Shown one piece after another: positions 1-7,920 of a DNA stretch of 22,384 nt; positions within the stretch are counted from its first letter, which is position 1; the number at the start of each line of letters is the position of its first letter. Source of the DNA: CAZYCC01 sp964645985 (GTDB lineage: Bacteria > Bacillota > Clostridia > Oscillospirales > CAG-272). A program made the position numbers and the translations under genes. The stretch is from NCBI GenBank assembly GCA_964645985.1, contig CAZYCC010000019.1, positions 1 to 22,384 on the forward strand, written 5' to 3'. Below the pieces are notes generated by a model that did not search any database, had not been told where the DNA came from, and saw only the letters and a list, made by a program, of their open reading frames with translations.

Positions 1-27
1 CATCTCCCCCGCGCGAGCGCGCTTTGC

Positions 28-56
28 TTGACACCCCCGCTCTCTTGTGGTATACT
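28..56 (+). promoter_or_regulatory. Sigma-A promoter of the DUF1015 operon
   Basis: TTGACA at 28-33, a 17-bp spacer and TATACT at 51-56 form a near-consensus housekeeping promoter. The -10 is preceded by TGG, an extended -10. Transcription should start near 63, giving a leader of about 25 nt before the ATG at 89. The block GTGGTATACT recurs in three other promoters of this window. Confidence 0.9.
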
Positions 57-88
57 TACGCGAATGAAACTTTTTCGCGAGGTGGGTT

Positions 89-1312
89 ATGGCTTCTTTC
101 TGCGGTTTTTTCCCCGCGGATATTCTTTTACCGGCGCGGGAGGAGGACTTCGCGCGCTGGGCGGTGATCGCCTGCGATCAGTTCACCTCCGAGTGGGAGT
201 ATTGGGAGAGGACCGAGCAGGTAGTCGGCTCATCGCCCTCCGCCCTGCGCGTGACGCTGCCTGAGATTTATTTATCCGAGGGCGAGGAGGCGGTGGCGGC
301 GCGGGTCGCGCAAGTGAACCGCACAATGGACGAGTACCTTTCGTCCGGGGTGCTCGCCGAGCATCCGGGATCGATAGTTTATGTCGAGCGCGAGGTGAGC
401 GACGGGAAAATTCGCCACGGTCTTGTCGGGTGCATAGACCTTGCCGACTACGACTACCGCCCGGGGGTGAAGGCGCGCATTCGCGCGACCGAGCAGACGG
501 TAATCGAGCGCATCCCGCCGCGCGTGCGGATCCGCCGGGACGCGCCGCTCGAGCTGCCGCATGTGATGCTGCTCGCGGACGACCCCGGAAAAACCGTCAT
601 CGAGCCGCTCGCCGCGCAAAAGGAGAGCTTCCCGCTCGCCTACGACTTTGATCTTATGCAGGGCGGAGGGCATATCGAGGGGCGCTTTCTTCCCCCCGAG
701 GCAATCTCCGCCGTTGAAGAGGCGCTCACCGCGCTGCTCGAAGCGCAGGACCCGAGCGACCGCCTGCTCTTCGCGGTCGGGGACGGCAACCACTCTCTCG
801 CCACGGCGAAGGAGTGCGCCGCGAGCGGGGGACCCCTCGCGTCCCGCGCGCTCGTGGAGATAGTCAACATTCACGATAGCGCGATCGCCTTTGAGCCGAT
901 TTACCGCCTGCTTGTCGGCGGGGACGGCGAGGGAATGCTGCGGGAATTTTGCGCCTCCTGCGGGCAGGCGCGGGAGGGGGAGCCGGTGCACCGCTTCACC
1001 TTCCTCTCGCGCGGCGGGGAGAGGGAGATTTCGGTGCGCGCGCGCGCCGCTCTCCCGGTGGGGACGCTGCAGGCCTTCCTTGACGGGTATCTCGCGCGCC
1101 ATCCCGAGATGACCATCGATTATATCCACGGCGAGGACAGTATGCGCGCGCTCTGCGCGCGGGAGGACAGCGTCGGTTTCCTTTTCGAGGGAATGACGAA
1201 GGAGCAGCTCTTCCCGGCAGTCAAGGCGGACGGCGCGCTGCCGCGCAAGACCTTCTCGATGGGGCACGCGCGCGACAAGCGCTACTACATCGAGGCGCGC
1301 CGCATTCGGTAA
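89..1312 (+). CDS. DUF1015 family protein
   Basis: This 407-residue protein has the length and layout of the DUF1015 family. It opens with a FCGFFPADILLPA-type segment and has the family signature DGNHSLATAK at about residues 232-241, the counterpart of DGHHRxxTA in other members. A TEQTVIERIPPRVRIR-like stretch lies in the middle. The family is widespread in Clostridia and its biochemical role is not settled, so I assign none. The ATG at 89 is chosen because GAGGTGG at 79-85 is a good ribosome binding site at the right distance and the promoter lies just upstream. It is the first gene of a three-gene unit. Only 3 nt separate its stop from the next start. No membrane segment or signal peptide is visible. 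Confidence 0.85.
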   Translation: MASFCGFFPADILLPAREEDFARWAVIACDQFTSEWEYWERTEQVVGSSPSALRVTLPEIYLSEGEEAVAARVAQVNRTMDEYLSSGVLAEHPGSIVYVEREVSDGKIRHGLVGCIDLADYDYRPGVKARIRATEQTVIERIPPRVRIRRDAPLELPHVMLLADDPGKTVIEPLAAQKESFPLAYDFDLMQGGGHIEGRFLPPEAISAVEEALTALLEAQDPSDRLLFAVGDGNHSLATAKECAASGGPLASRALVEIVNIHDSAIAFEPIYRLLVGGDGEGMLREFCASCGQAREGEPVHRFTFLSRGGEREISVRARAALPVGTLQAFLDGYLARHPEMTIDYIHGEDSMRALCAREDSVGFLFEGMTKEQLFPAVKADGALPRKTFSMGHARDKRYYIEARRIR

Positions 1313-1315
1313 ACT

Positions 1316-1831
1316 ATGGCGTACTGTTTGAATTGCCGCACGCGCTTAGACGACGACGACGTCGTCTGCCCCTTCTGCGGCGGCAGGGCCGGCGGGAGAG
1401 GCCGCGCGCGGGAGCTCTCAGACGAGCTGACGACAGACATCCGCCTCGTCTTTCGCACGCAGGACGAGACCGCGCGCATGGACCCGTACGATGTGCACAC
1501 CGGGCGCGCGCTCGCCGCGCTCTGCTATCTCTTCCTGCCTCTGCTCTTTATCCTCCCGGCAAAAAAGTCCTCATCGGCCTACATCCGCTTTCACGCGGGG
1601 CAGGCGTTCACCCTGCTGCTCACCGCGATTTTCGGCGGCGGCGGGATCGCGCTCGCCGGGTGGGTACTGCGGAAAATTCCTCTGCCGGTCGTAGGAGAGG
1701 TGCTGTTTGCCCTGTTAGTAGCGCTCTACGGTATTTTCGTCCTATTCGAGATAGTTTTCGGCATCCGAAGTGCGCTCTCCGGGCACGCCCGCGCGCTCCC
1801 CTTCATCGGCTCTATTCGCCTCCTCTCCTGA
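1316..1831 (+). CDS. Zinc-ribbon membrane protein (DUF4870/Tic20-like)
   Basis: The 171-residue product starts with a zinc ribbon: CLNC at residues 4-7 and CPFC at 18-21, which together can bind one zinc ion. After a charged linker come about three hydrophobic segments (roughly 67-84, 95-115 and 122-146). The motif YIRFHAGQAF and the C-terminal GHARALPFIGSIRLL pattern resemble small DUF4870/Tic20-like membrane proteins, in which a histidine in an RFHAxQ motif and a PxIG end are typical. The function of these proteins is unknown. The start lies 3 nt after the DUF1015 stop and has no Shine-Dalgarno sequence of its own, so translation probably depends on coupling. Family assignment is by motif impression, not by search. 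Confidence 0.8.
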   Translation: MAYCLNCRTRLDDDDVVCPFCGGRAGGRGRARELSDELTTDIRLVFRTQDETARMDPYDVHTGRALAALCYLFLPLLFILPAKKSSSAYIRFHAGQAFTLLLTAIFGGGGIALAGWVLRKIPLPVVGEVLFALLVALYGIFVLFEIVFGIRSALSGHARALPFIGSIRLLS

Positions 1832-1837
1832 AAATCG

Positions 1838-3082
1838 ATGTCCACGCCCGAACAAGACACGACCGCGCCAAACGACCCGCCGCGTGGCGACGCACAGCAG
1901 AGCGACATACCGCAAAGCGGTGCACAGCAAGGCGACGCACAGCAAAGCGATCATCAGAGCGGCAAGAAGAAGTTCCTCATCGACGTGCTTTTCGCGGCGG
2001 TGATTTTGGGGCTGGTCTATCTCTTCCTGCGCTACCTCGTCTTCTGGGTGCTGCCCTTCGTCATCGCGTTTTTCGTCGCGCTGATCCTGCAAAAGCCGGT
2101 GCGCTGGCTCACCGAGAAGACCCGCCTGCCGCGCTGGATCTGGTCCGGCGCTCTCGTCCTGACGCTGCTCGCAGCGCTGACGACTCTGCTTGTCTTCCTC
2201 ATCTTCCGCATCGGCAGCGAGTCTATCGGGTTCATCTCTTGGGTCGCGAGCAAGGGCCCGGACATCAAAGAAGCTCTGCAGAGCGTTATCGCCGAGGTCA
2301 ACCGCTTCGTCGCGTCCCTGCCGCAGGAGCTGCAATCGACCGTGCAGAACTCGCCCTCCGCCGTTATCGATAGGGCTGTCTCCGCCGTCACCGGCTTTCT
2401 TTGGGACGCGACCAAGAGCATCGTCACGGCGGTGCCGGAACTGCTCGTCGGCGCGGTGATCACCACGGTCGCCGCCTGCTTTATGACCGCCGACTACCCG
2501 CGCATCACGGCGTTTCTGCTCGCACAGTGCAGCGCGCACGGGCAGGCGGTCATTCTGAAAGCGAAATCGCTTTTCTTCAAAAACATTTTGCGGATGCTGC
2601 GCGGGTATCTGCTGATTATGCTGATCACCTTCGGGGAGCTGTTCCTCGGCTTCCTCCTTCTGCGCATCGACTACGCCGCCATCCTCGCCCTGCTAATAGC
2701 CATCCTCGACATCTTCCCGATCGTCGGCACCGGCACGGTTCTCATTCCGTGGGGTATTGTCGATCTCGTCATCGGCAAGACCGGCGCGGGGATAGGGCTG
2801 ATCGTCCTCTACGCGGTGATCACCGTGGTGCGCAATGTCATTGAGCCGAAGATCATCAGCGATCAGGTCGGTCTGCCGCCGCTCGTCACGCTCATTGCGA
2901 TGTATGCCGGGCTGCGGATCTTCGGGGGACTCGGTCTATTCGGCCTGCCGATTCTGCTTATCATCTTGAACCAGCTCCAGGAGGCGGGGCTCATCCACCT
3001 TTGGAACAGCCTGCCGAAAGAAGAAAAGAAAAAGCGCTCCCCGCCGTGGAAGCGCAAGAAAAACGCGCAAAAAGAGGGGTAA
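1838..3082 (+). CDS. AI-2E family transporter, YtvI-like
   Basis: This 414-residue integral membrane protein has several hydrophobic segments and the C-terminal signature of the AI-2E/PerM superfamily: DIFPIVGTGTVLIPWGIVDL, then RNVIEPKIISDQVGLPPLVTL and a Gly-rich last span. The combination GTGTVLIPW plus RN-EPKI is especially like the sporulation membrane protein YtvI of Firmicutes, but I cannot prove orthology. The substrate is unknown; family members include autoinducer-2 exporters and Na+/H+ antiporters. The first ~42 residues are a Gln/Ser/Asp-rich hydrophilic tail with two GDAQQSD repeats, and the C-terminus is strongly Lys-rich, so both are probably cytoplasmic. The ATG follows the previous stop by 6 nt and has no clear Shine-Dalgarno. 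It is the last gene of the operon; a strong terminator follows. Confidence 0.88.
   Translation: MSTPEQDTTAPNDPPRGDAQQSDIPQSGAQQGDAQQSDHQSGKKKFLIDVLFAAVILGLVYLFLRYLVFWVLPFVIAFFVALILQKPVRWLTEKTRLPRWIWSGALVLTLLAALTTLLVFLIFRIGSESIGFISWVASKGPDIKEALQSVIAEVNRFVASLPQELQSTVQNSPSAVIDRAVSAVTGFLWDATKSIVTAVPELLVGAVITTVAACFMTADYPRITAFLLAQCSAHGQAVILKAKSLFFKNILRMLRGYLLIMLITFGELFLGFLLLRIDYAAILALLIAILDIFPIVGTGTVLIPWGIVDLVIGKTGAGIGLIVLYAVITVVRNVIEPKIISDQVGLPPLVTLIAMYAGLRIFGGLGLFGLPILLIILNQLQEAGLIHLWNSLPKEEKKKRSPPWKRKKNAQKEG
1886..1950 (+). repeat. Two 20-bp in-frame repeats in the permease N-terminus
   Basis: A 20-bp sequence at 1886-1905 recurs at 1931-1950 with one mismatch, 45 bp apart (15 codons). It encodes GDAQQSD twice inside the hydrophilic tail. 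This looks like an in-frame coding minisatellite. Confidence 0.7.
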
Positions 3083-3122
3083 TCCGCCGCCCGCCGAAGG
3101 CCCGCCCCCCACATTTCGCCGA

Positions 3123-3149
3123 AAAAACGCCGCCTCCGGCGGCGTTTTT
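3123..3149 (+). terminator. Rho-independent terminator after the permease operon
   Basis: A perfect 12-bp stem (AAAAACGCCGCC at 3123-3134, GGCGGCGTTTTT at 3138-3149) has a TCC loop and a T-run. It ends the 1-3 kb operon. The A-run on the other side makes it potentially bidirectional. The same 12-bp arms occur in the argG terminator at 13587-13617. Confidence 0.92.
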
Positions 3150-3396
3150 CGCAAGGCAGCGCATCCACGGAAACCGCTCCCGCAAAGGAAATCACCCGCG
3201 CCCCTCAGACTTCAAGCTCTCCGCGCCGCGCTTTCACGAAAAACGCTCCCGCAAAGGAAATCACCCCCGGGAGGGGTGAAAAACCCCGGGGAGAGGGCGC
3301 GTTTGCGTGAGGCGCGCGCTCGCCCCCGCGCGACAGTGCCGCTCCCGCAAGGCGAAACCACATCCCCGCGGCGTGGATTCGCCGCGCCCCATCGAA
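3150..3396. repeat. Gene-free convergent intergenic region with 23-bp direct repeats
   Basis: No credible gene lies between the two terminators. A perfect 23-bp direct repeat occurs at 3175-3197 and 3244-3266; its core is CGCTCCCGCAAAGGAAATC. A degenerate third copy starts at 3340. Just after the second copy, TCACCCC (3261-3267) and GGGGTGA (3273-3279) form a small inverted repeat. Confidence 0.75.
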
Positions 3397-3419
3397 AACC
3401 CCCGCGCTGCGCGGGGGTT
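3397..3419 (-). terminator. Rho-independent terminator after ispG
   Basis: A self-complementary 23-nt stretch can pair AACCCCCGCGC (3397-3407) with GCGCGGGGGTT (3409-3419). Read leftwards it is followed by TTTTCG. It begins 5 bp beyond the ispG stop. Confidence 0.85.
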
Positions 3420-3423
3420 CGCT

Positions 3424-4512
3424 CTATTTTTCGCTGCCCCCGATCTTCTGCACTTCCTCGAGCAGAACTTCGACGATCGCCTCCTCCGGGATTTTGCGGA
3501 CGATCTTTCCTTCCCGGAAGAGCACCGCCTCGCCGACCCCCCCGGCGACACCGACATCGGCGTCCGCCGCCTCGCCCGGGCCGTTGACGACGCAGCCCAT
3601 CAGCGCCGCCTTGACAGGGCGTGCGAGGCGCAAGTTCTGCGCGCGCTGCTCGAAGCTCTGCGCGAGCGGGATGAGGTCGATGCGCGTGCGCCCGCAGGTC
3701 GGGCAGGAAATGAGCGTGACGCGCGCCTCCTCGCGCAGGTCGAGCGCGCGCAGCAGCGCGACACCGGCGCGCACCTCCTCCACCGGGTCATCGGTCAGCG
3801 AGAGGCGGATGGTGTCGCCGATCCCCTCGAGGAGCAGCCCCCCGACCCCCGCCGCCCCCTTGAGAACGCCAAGCTCGCGCGTCCCCGCCTCGGTAACGCC
3901 GAGGTGGAGCGGATAGTCGCACTTTTCCGCGAGGATGCGGTTCGCCGCCGCCATCACCGCGGGGCTTGAGGACTTGACCGAGAGAACGATGTCGGTAAAA
4001 TCGGCGCGCTCGAGCGCGGTGGCCTCATTGAGCGCACTTTCGGCGAGCGCCTCGGCACTTGCGCCGCCGTATTTGGAAAGGAGTTTTTTCTCAAGCGACC
4101 CGCCGTTGACCCCGACGCGAATCGGAATGCCCTTTGCGCGGCAGCGCGATGCTACCTCGCGCACGCGGCTCTCATCGCCGATATTGCCGGGGTTGACGCG
4201 CACGGCGGCGGCTCCCGCGTCGGCGGCGCGCAGCGCGAGGCGGTAATCGAAGTGAATATCGGCGACGATGGGTAGACCCAAATCCTCCTCAACGAGCGCG
4301 GCGAGCACCCCCGCCGCCTCCTCGTCCGGCACCGCCACGCGGACGATGTCGCACCCCGCCTCGCGCAGGGCGAGGATCTGCGCGCGCGTCGCCTCAACCC
4401 CGCGCGTATTGGTCATCGACTGCACCGAGATCGGCGCTCCTCCCCCCACCGCGACCCCGCCGACCATCACCCGCCGCGACCCCCGCCGCGCGGGTGCGCT
4501 TCCGCAAATCAT
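3424..4512 (-). CDS. ispG: 4-hydroxy-3-methylbut-2-en-1-yl diphosphate synthase (IspG/GcpE)
   Basis: IspG converts 2-C-methyl-D-erythritol 2,4-cyclodiphosphate to HMBPP, the penultimate MEP-pathway step, in the cytoplasm with a [4Fe-4S] cluster. The protein shows the family opening ISVQSMTNT, the TIM-barrel strand VADIHFDYRLAL, RVNPGNIG, and the C-terminal cluster ligands CPTCGRT and MGCVVNGPGEA (three Cys plus a Glu in the family). With the ATG at 4512 it has 362 residues, normal for the single-barrel bacterial form. This start is preferred over an in-frame upstream one at 4593 because GGGGTGA sits just before it and the family match begins soon after. It is the last gene of the dxr-rseP-ispG set, 168 bp after rseP, and is followed by a terminator. 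Confidence 0.95.
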   Translation of the reverse strand: MICGSAPARRGSRRVMVGGVAVGGGAPISVQSMTNTRGVEATRAQILALREAGCDIVRVAVPDEEAAGVLAALVEEDLGLPIVADIHFDYRLALRAADAGAAAVRVNPGNIGDESRVREVASRCRAKGIPIRVGVNGGSLEKKLLSKYGGASAEALAESALNEATALERADFTDIVLSVKSSSPAVMAAANRILAEKCDYPLHLGVTEAGTRELGVLKGAAGVGGLLLEGIGDTIRLSLTDDPVEEVRAGVALLRALDLREEARVTLISCPTCGRTRIDLIPLAQSFEQRAQNLRLARPVKAALMGCVVNGPGEAADADVGVAGGVGEAVLFREGKIVRKIPEEAIVEVLLEEVQKIGGSEK

Positions 4513-4680
4513 ATTCACCCCAAAAAAGAACCTGCTAAACCAAACCCCGCCCGAGCGCTCTCCCATCGGCGCGGGGGCTTTAGCCCTCCGCACTCCTTGC
4601 GGGGCGGGAGGAGGAGAAGAGCCCCGCCGAGGGCAACCCCGACGCTTCAGATCTCCGCGCCCCGCGCGGGGGAGAGAAAT

Positions 4681-6159
4681 TTATCCGGTAAATAGCTTCA
4701 CGATGTCCTTGTAGGTCACGAGCACCATCAACAGCAGGAGCAGCAGGATGCCGACCGCGTGGATCATTGTCTCAAAGCGCGCGGGAACCGGGCGGCGGAA
4801 AATGAGCTCGATGAACTGGAAGAACAGCCGCCCGCCATCGAGGGCGGGGATCGGCAGGAGATTGAAGATGCCAAGGTTGACCGTAATGAGGCCGCACAGA
4901 TAGAGCAGCTGGTGGTTGCTGCCGCCGCCGCTCTGCGCCGCCGAGAGGTCCTCCTTCGCCGCGTCCCCGATGGCGGAGGTCACCCCGACCGGCCCCGAGA
5001 GGTCCGAGAGCCCGTATTTCCCGGTGAGCAGCCCGAGCAGCGACTCCCACACGCTCTTCACCGAGAAGCGCATCTGCGCGAGAGCCATTTTAATGGTGGT
5101 GAGCGGGGTTTTCTGCAGCCGGTACACCTTGAAATCGACCGTGCAGTAGTCCCGCCCGTCCAGCTCCTCTGTCGGGAAGACTACCCCCTCGACTTCCTCG
5201 CGCCCGCCGCCCTCGCGTTCCACAACGAGCGTCGTGGGCTCTCCCGCGTCGAGCGCGAACACCTCATAGACGAGGTCGTTTGCCGAGTAGACGCGGCTGC
5301 CGTCGACCTTGACGATGGTGTCTCCGACATTAACCCCCGCAGCCGCGAGCGAGCTCTCGGGCGGCACCTCGGCAACGGTGGTGCCGCCGTAGGTCGAGGT
5401 CAGCGCGACATACAGCAGGATCAGCACCGCGCCGAGCAGCAGGTTCATCACCCCGCCCGCCGCCGTAATAATCATGCGCTGCCAAACAGGCTTCTCGTAA
5501 AACGGCACTCCGTTGCGAAGCGCCGCGCCTTGCGCCGCGCCCCCGAGGCCGGGGATACCGCGCGAGAGATCCCGCCCGCCGGGGCTGCCTGCGGGAGAAG
5601 GGGCCTCCTCACCGGGGCTGCCCGCGGGAGAGGGAGCAAGCGCGCGCGCGGGGGTATCGGGCAAAACCTCGACCGGCGCGCTTGCCTCGGGCGAGGGCGC
5701 CGCCTCGCTCGCCGCGCTTGTTTCGGGGCGGCCCTCCCCCGCGCCCTCAGGCGAGGCGACCTCCTCCCCCGCGCCGCCCTCCGGCGGCGACATCTCATCG
5801 GGAGCCGCGCCCGCCGGCGACATTTCATCGGGAGCCGCGAGCGCCGGGGCCTGCGCGCTCTCGGGCGAGGATTTTTCCCCATGGGGTTTGCCTGTCGAGG
5901 CGCTTTTTCCTTCGGCGGGGCTGTCATCGCCGTTCTCGCCCTCCATCGCGACATATCCGCCGATAGGGAAGAGCCGCAGCGCGTAGAGAATGCCGGTCTT
6001 TTTTGAGCGGCGGGAGAGGATCTTCGGCCCCATGCCGATCGAAAACTCGTCGATCTGCACGCCGAAAAGCCGCGCGGTGAGGAAATGCCCCAGCTCGTGC
6101 AGCATAATGAGCGCTCCGAAAACGAGCAGCCCGATGACAATGGTCAGAACAATAAACAA
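4681..6159 (-). CDS. rseP: RIP-type site-2 zinc metalloprotease RseP with a large disordered insertion
   Basis: RseP/S2P proteases cleave substrates within the membrane, such as anti-sigma factors or remnant signal peptides. The HELGH zinc motif is at residues 21-25 in the first span. The second site, NLLPIPALDGG, lies at about 433-443. A PDZ domain occupies roughly 258-330, and a hydrophobic segment closes the C-terminus. At 492 residues it is well above the usual 340-450. The excess is an Ala/Pro/Glu/Ser/Gly-rich stretch at about 76-218, between GGYVAMEGE and FYEKPVWQRM, where homologues have about 15 residues. The start codon appears to be TTG at 6159; no Shine-Dalgarno is visible, so the exact start is uncertain. 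It lies 240 bp downstream of dxr. Confidence 0.92.
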   Translation of the reverse strand: MFIVLTIVIGLLVFGALIMLHELGHFLTARLFGVQIDEFSIGMGPKILSRRSKKTGILYALRLFPIGGYVAMEGENGDDSPAEGKSASTGKPHGEKSSPESAQAPALAAPDEMSPAGAAPDEMSPPEGGAGEEVASPEGAGEGRPETSAASEAAPSPEASAPVEVLPDTPARALAPSPAGSPGEEAPSPAGSPGGRDLSRGIPGLGGAAQGAALRNGVPFYEKPVWQRMIITAAGGVMNLLLGAVLILLYVALTSTYGGTTVAEVPPESSLAAAGVNVGDTIVKVDGSRVYSANDLVYEVFALDAGEPTTLVVEREGGGREEVEGVVFPTEELDGRDYCTVDFKVYRLQKTPLTTIKMALAQMRFSVKSVWESLLGLLTGKYGLSDLSGPVGVTSAIGDAAKEDLSAAQSGGGSNHQLLYLCGLITVNLGIFNLLPIPALDGGRLFFQFIELIFRRPVPARFETMIHAVGILLLLLLMVLVTYKDIVKLFTG

Positions 6160-6399
6160 GAGGCAAGAAATGTCGCCCGCGGCGGGGCGGAGAAATTGTG
6201 CCGAGAGCGCTCCCCCGGAACCCTCGCGCGAGTTTTGCCGACGGAGCGGGGGCGCGGGAAGGGGCTGCCCTCCCGCGCGCGAAAGACCCCGCGCGGGCGG
6301 GGATAACCCCCCGGGAAACGCTCCCAGGGATTGCCGCGCTTGCTTGTCGGGGGAAACGCCCGCGCGCTCCCGCCGGAGTGCGCGGCAGTTATGAGCTCG

Positions 6400-7563
6400 T
6401 CACGCGAAGCGCGCTACCTGCTCGGCGCAGAGCCGCCGCGCCTCGCGCGAAGCGTCCTCGATTTTGTCTAAAGTGAGCGCGCCGGAGGGTTTTTGCGAAA
6501 GAAAGCGCTCGCCCACGGCGAGGATGGCGTCGGTCATCCTCCCAAAGGAGATTTTCCCGGCAAGGAATGCGTCATCGGCGACCTCGCTCGCCGCGTTGAG
6601 CGCCGCCGGAGCGACCCCGCCCGCCTCCGCTGCCCTTCGCGCAAGCGGCAGGAGCGGGAACGCCTCCTCATCGGGCACGGCGAAGGTGAGTTTACCCACG
6701 CGCGAAAGATCAAGCGGAGGCGAGAGGCCAGGTGAGCGCGCGGGATAGGTCAGCGCATGCGCGATCGGCGTGCGCATATCCGGCGCGCCGAGCTGCGCTA
6801 TCGTCACGCCGTCGACGAAATTGACATACGAGTGAACGATACTCTCGCGGTGGACGACGACGCGGATACGATCGGGCGGCAGGTCGAAGAGGTGCATCGC
6901 CTCTATTACCTCAAAGCCTTTGTTGCACATACTCGCCGAGTCGACCGTGATTTTCGCGCCCATTTGCCATGTCGGGTGGCGCAGGGCGTCCGCCGCCGTA
7001 AAATCGCGCATTTGCTCGCGCGTCATCCCGAAAAAGGGCCCGCCCGAGGCGGTCAGCGTGATCGACTCGACCTCCTCGCGGCTGCCGCAGGTTAGGCACT
7101 GGAAGATGGCGCTATGTTCGCTGTCGACCGGCAGGAGCGTCCCGCCGGTGCGCCGCAGCGTCTTTCGAACGATCTCCCCCCCGCAAACGAGCGACTCCTT
7201 GTTGGCGAGCGCGAGGGCCTTGCCGCTCTCGAGCGCGGCGAGCGTCGGGCGCAGCCCCGCCTCCCCGCGCATCGCGTTGAGCACGCCATCGGCGGGAGCG
7301 CAGGCGATCATCTCGCAGATGCCGCGTGGTCCCGAGAAAACGCGCACGTCGGTGTCGCGCAGGCGGCAGGCAAGCTCCCGCGCGGCGGCGGGGTCTCCCA
7401 TCGCGGCGAACCGCACGCCGAGCGAGCGCGCCGCCTTCTCCGCCCCGGAGGCGTCGCTCCCCGCCGCAATAGCGACAATCCTCACCCCGAGGGCCGCGCA
7501 CACCTCGCGCGCCTGCCGCCCGATCGACCCGGTGCACCCGAGCAGAACAAGTGATGTGAACAT
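6400..7563 (-). CDS. dxr: 1-deoxy-D-xylulose 5-phosphate reductoisomerase
   Basis: Dxr makes 2-C-methyl-D-erythritol 4-phosphate from DXP with NADPH and a divalent metal, the first committed MEP-pathway step. Visible signatures are the nucleotide-binding LGCTGSIGRQ at residues 8-17, ALANKESLVCGG, LPVDSEHSAIFQCL, TASGGPF and NKGFEVIEAMHLF, all classic for the family. Length (387 residues) is normal. The ATG at 7563 lies only 8 nt after a perfect -10 box and has no Shine-Dalgarno, so the mRNA is probably leaderless. In many Clostridia dxr follows uppS and cdsA; here it has its own promoter and neither gene is upstream. ispG and rseP follow in the same direction. Confidence 0.96.
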   Translation of the reverse strand: MFTSLVLLGCTGSIGRQAREVCAALGVRIVAIAAGSDASGAEKAARSLGVRFAAMGDPAAARELACRLRDTDVRVFSGPRGICEMIACAPADGVLNAMRGEAGLRPTLAALESGKALALANKESLVCGGEIVRKTLRRTGGTLLPVDSEHSAIFQCLTCGSREEVESITLTASGGPFFGMTREQMRDFTAADALRHPTWQMGAKITVDSASMCNKGFEVIEAMHLFDLPPDRIRVVVHRESIVHSYVNFVDGVTIAQLGAPDMRTPIAHALTYPARSPGLSPPLDLSRVGKLTFAVPDEEAFPLLPLARRAAEAGGVAPAALNAASEVADDAFLAGKISFGRMTDAILAVGERFLSQKPSGALTLDKIEDASREARRLCAEQVARFA

Positions 7564-7571
7564 AGCAAATC

Positions 7572-7600
7572 AGTATACCACGCGCGAGCGTGAGTGTCAA
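7572..7600 (-). promoter_or_regulatory. Sigma-A promoter of dxr
   Basis: On the minus strand, TTGACA (7600-7595), a 17-bp spacer and TATACT (7577-7572) with upstream GTGG form an extended -10 promoter. The predicted start point is about 7565, 2 nt before the dxr ATG. Confidence 0.9.
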
Positions 7601-7893
7601 GCGACAGGGCGCGCCGCGCGCTCCCCCCGTCCGCGCAAACCACCGCAAGGGAGGGGAATTGCGCCGCCGCAGCGCGCTTCCTCGCTCCTCGCTCCCCGGC
7701 GGTCTTTTCCGTGAAATCTCGCACGAGACGAGAGCACGCCCCGCCCCTCGCTCCCCACGCGGAACGTCGCGGGAAACGGGAGAGTACGCCCCCTTCGCTC
7801 CTCGCGCGATGTTTCCCGTGAATCTTCGTTGGAGATGGGAGCGCACTTCGCCCGTGCGCCCCCGCGCGCGGTGTTCCCGTGAAACCTCTCGTA
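7601..7893. repeat. Gene-free region upstream of dxr with degenerate ~60-bp repeats
   Basis: No convincing gene is present. Four related segments each contain a TTTCCCGTGAA-like core, at about 7706, 7766, 7812 and 7873 (spacing of the cores 60, 47 and 61 bp). They are surrounded by CGCTCCTCGC and GAGAG/GGGAG-type sequence, so the region appears built of diverged tandem units. Confidence 0.5.
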
Positions 7894-7918
7894 AAAAAGG
7901 AACCCCCGGGGTTCCTTT
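7894..7918 (-). terminator. Rho-independent terminator
   Basis: A perfect inverted repeat (arms AAAAGGAACCCC and GGGGTTCCTTTT) is followed on the minus strand by a run of six T. It starts 2 bp after the stop of the 99-codon frame at 7921-8220, and would end transcripts coming from rqcH. Confidence 0.88.
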
Positions 7919-7920
7919 TC

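Noticed and set aside
272..1267. Long open frame antisense to the DUF1015 gene
   Set aside because: It is a shadow of high-GC third positions. The sense frame has the promoter, ribosome site and family motifs.
4759..6006. 415-codon plus-strand frame antisense to rseP
   Set aside because: The opposite strand carries an unmistakable site-2 protease. This frame is Arg-rich and has no start signals.
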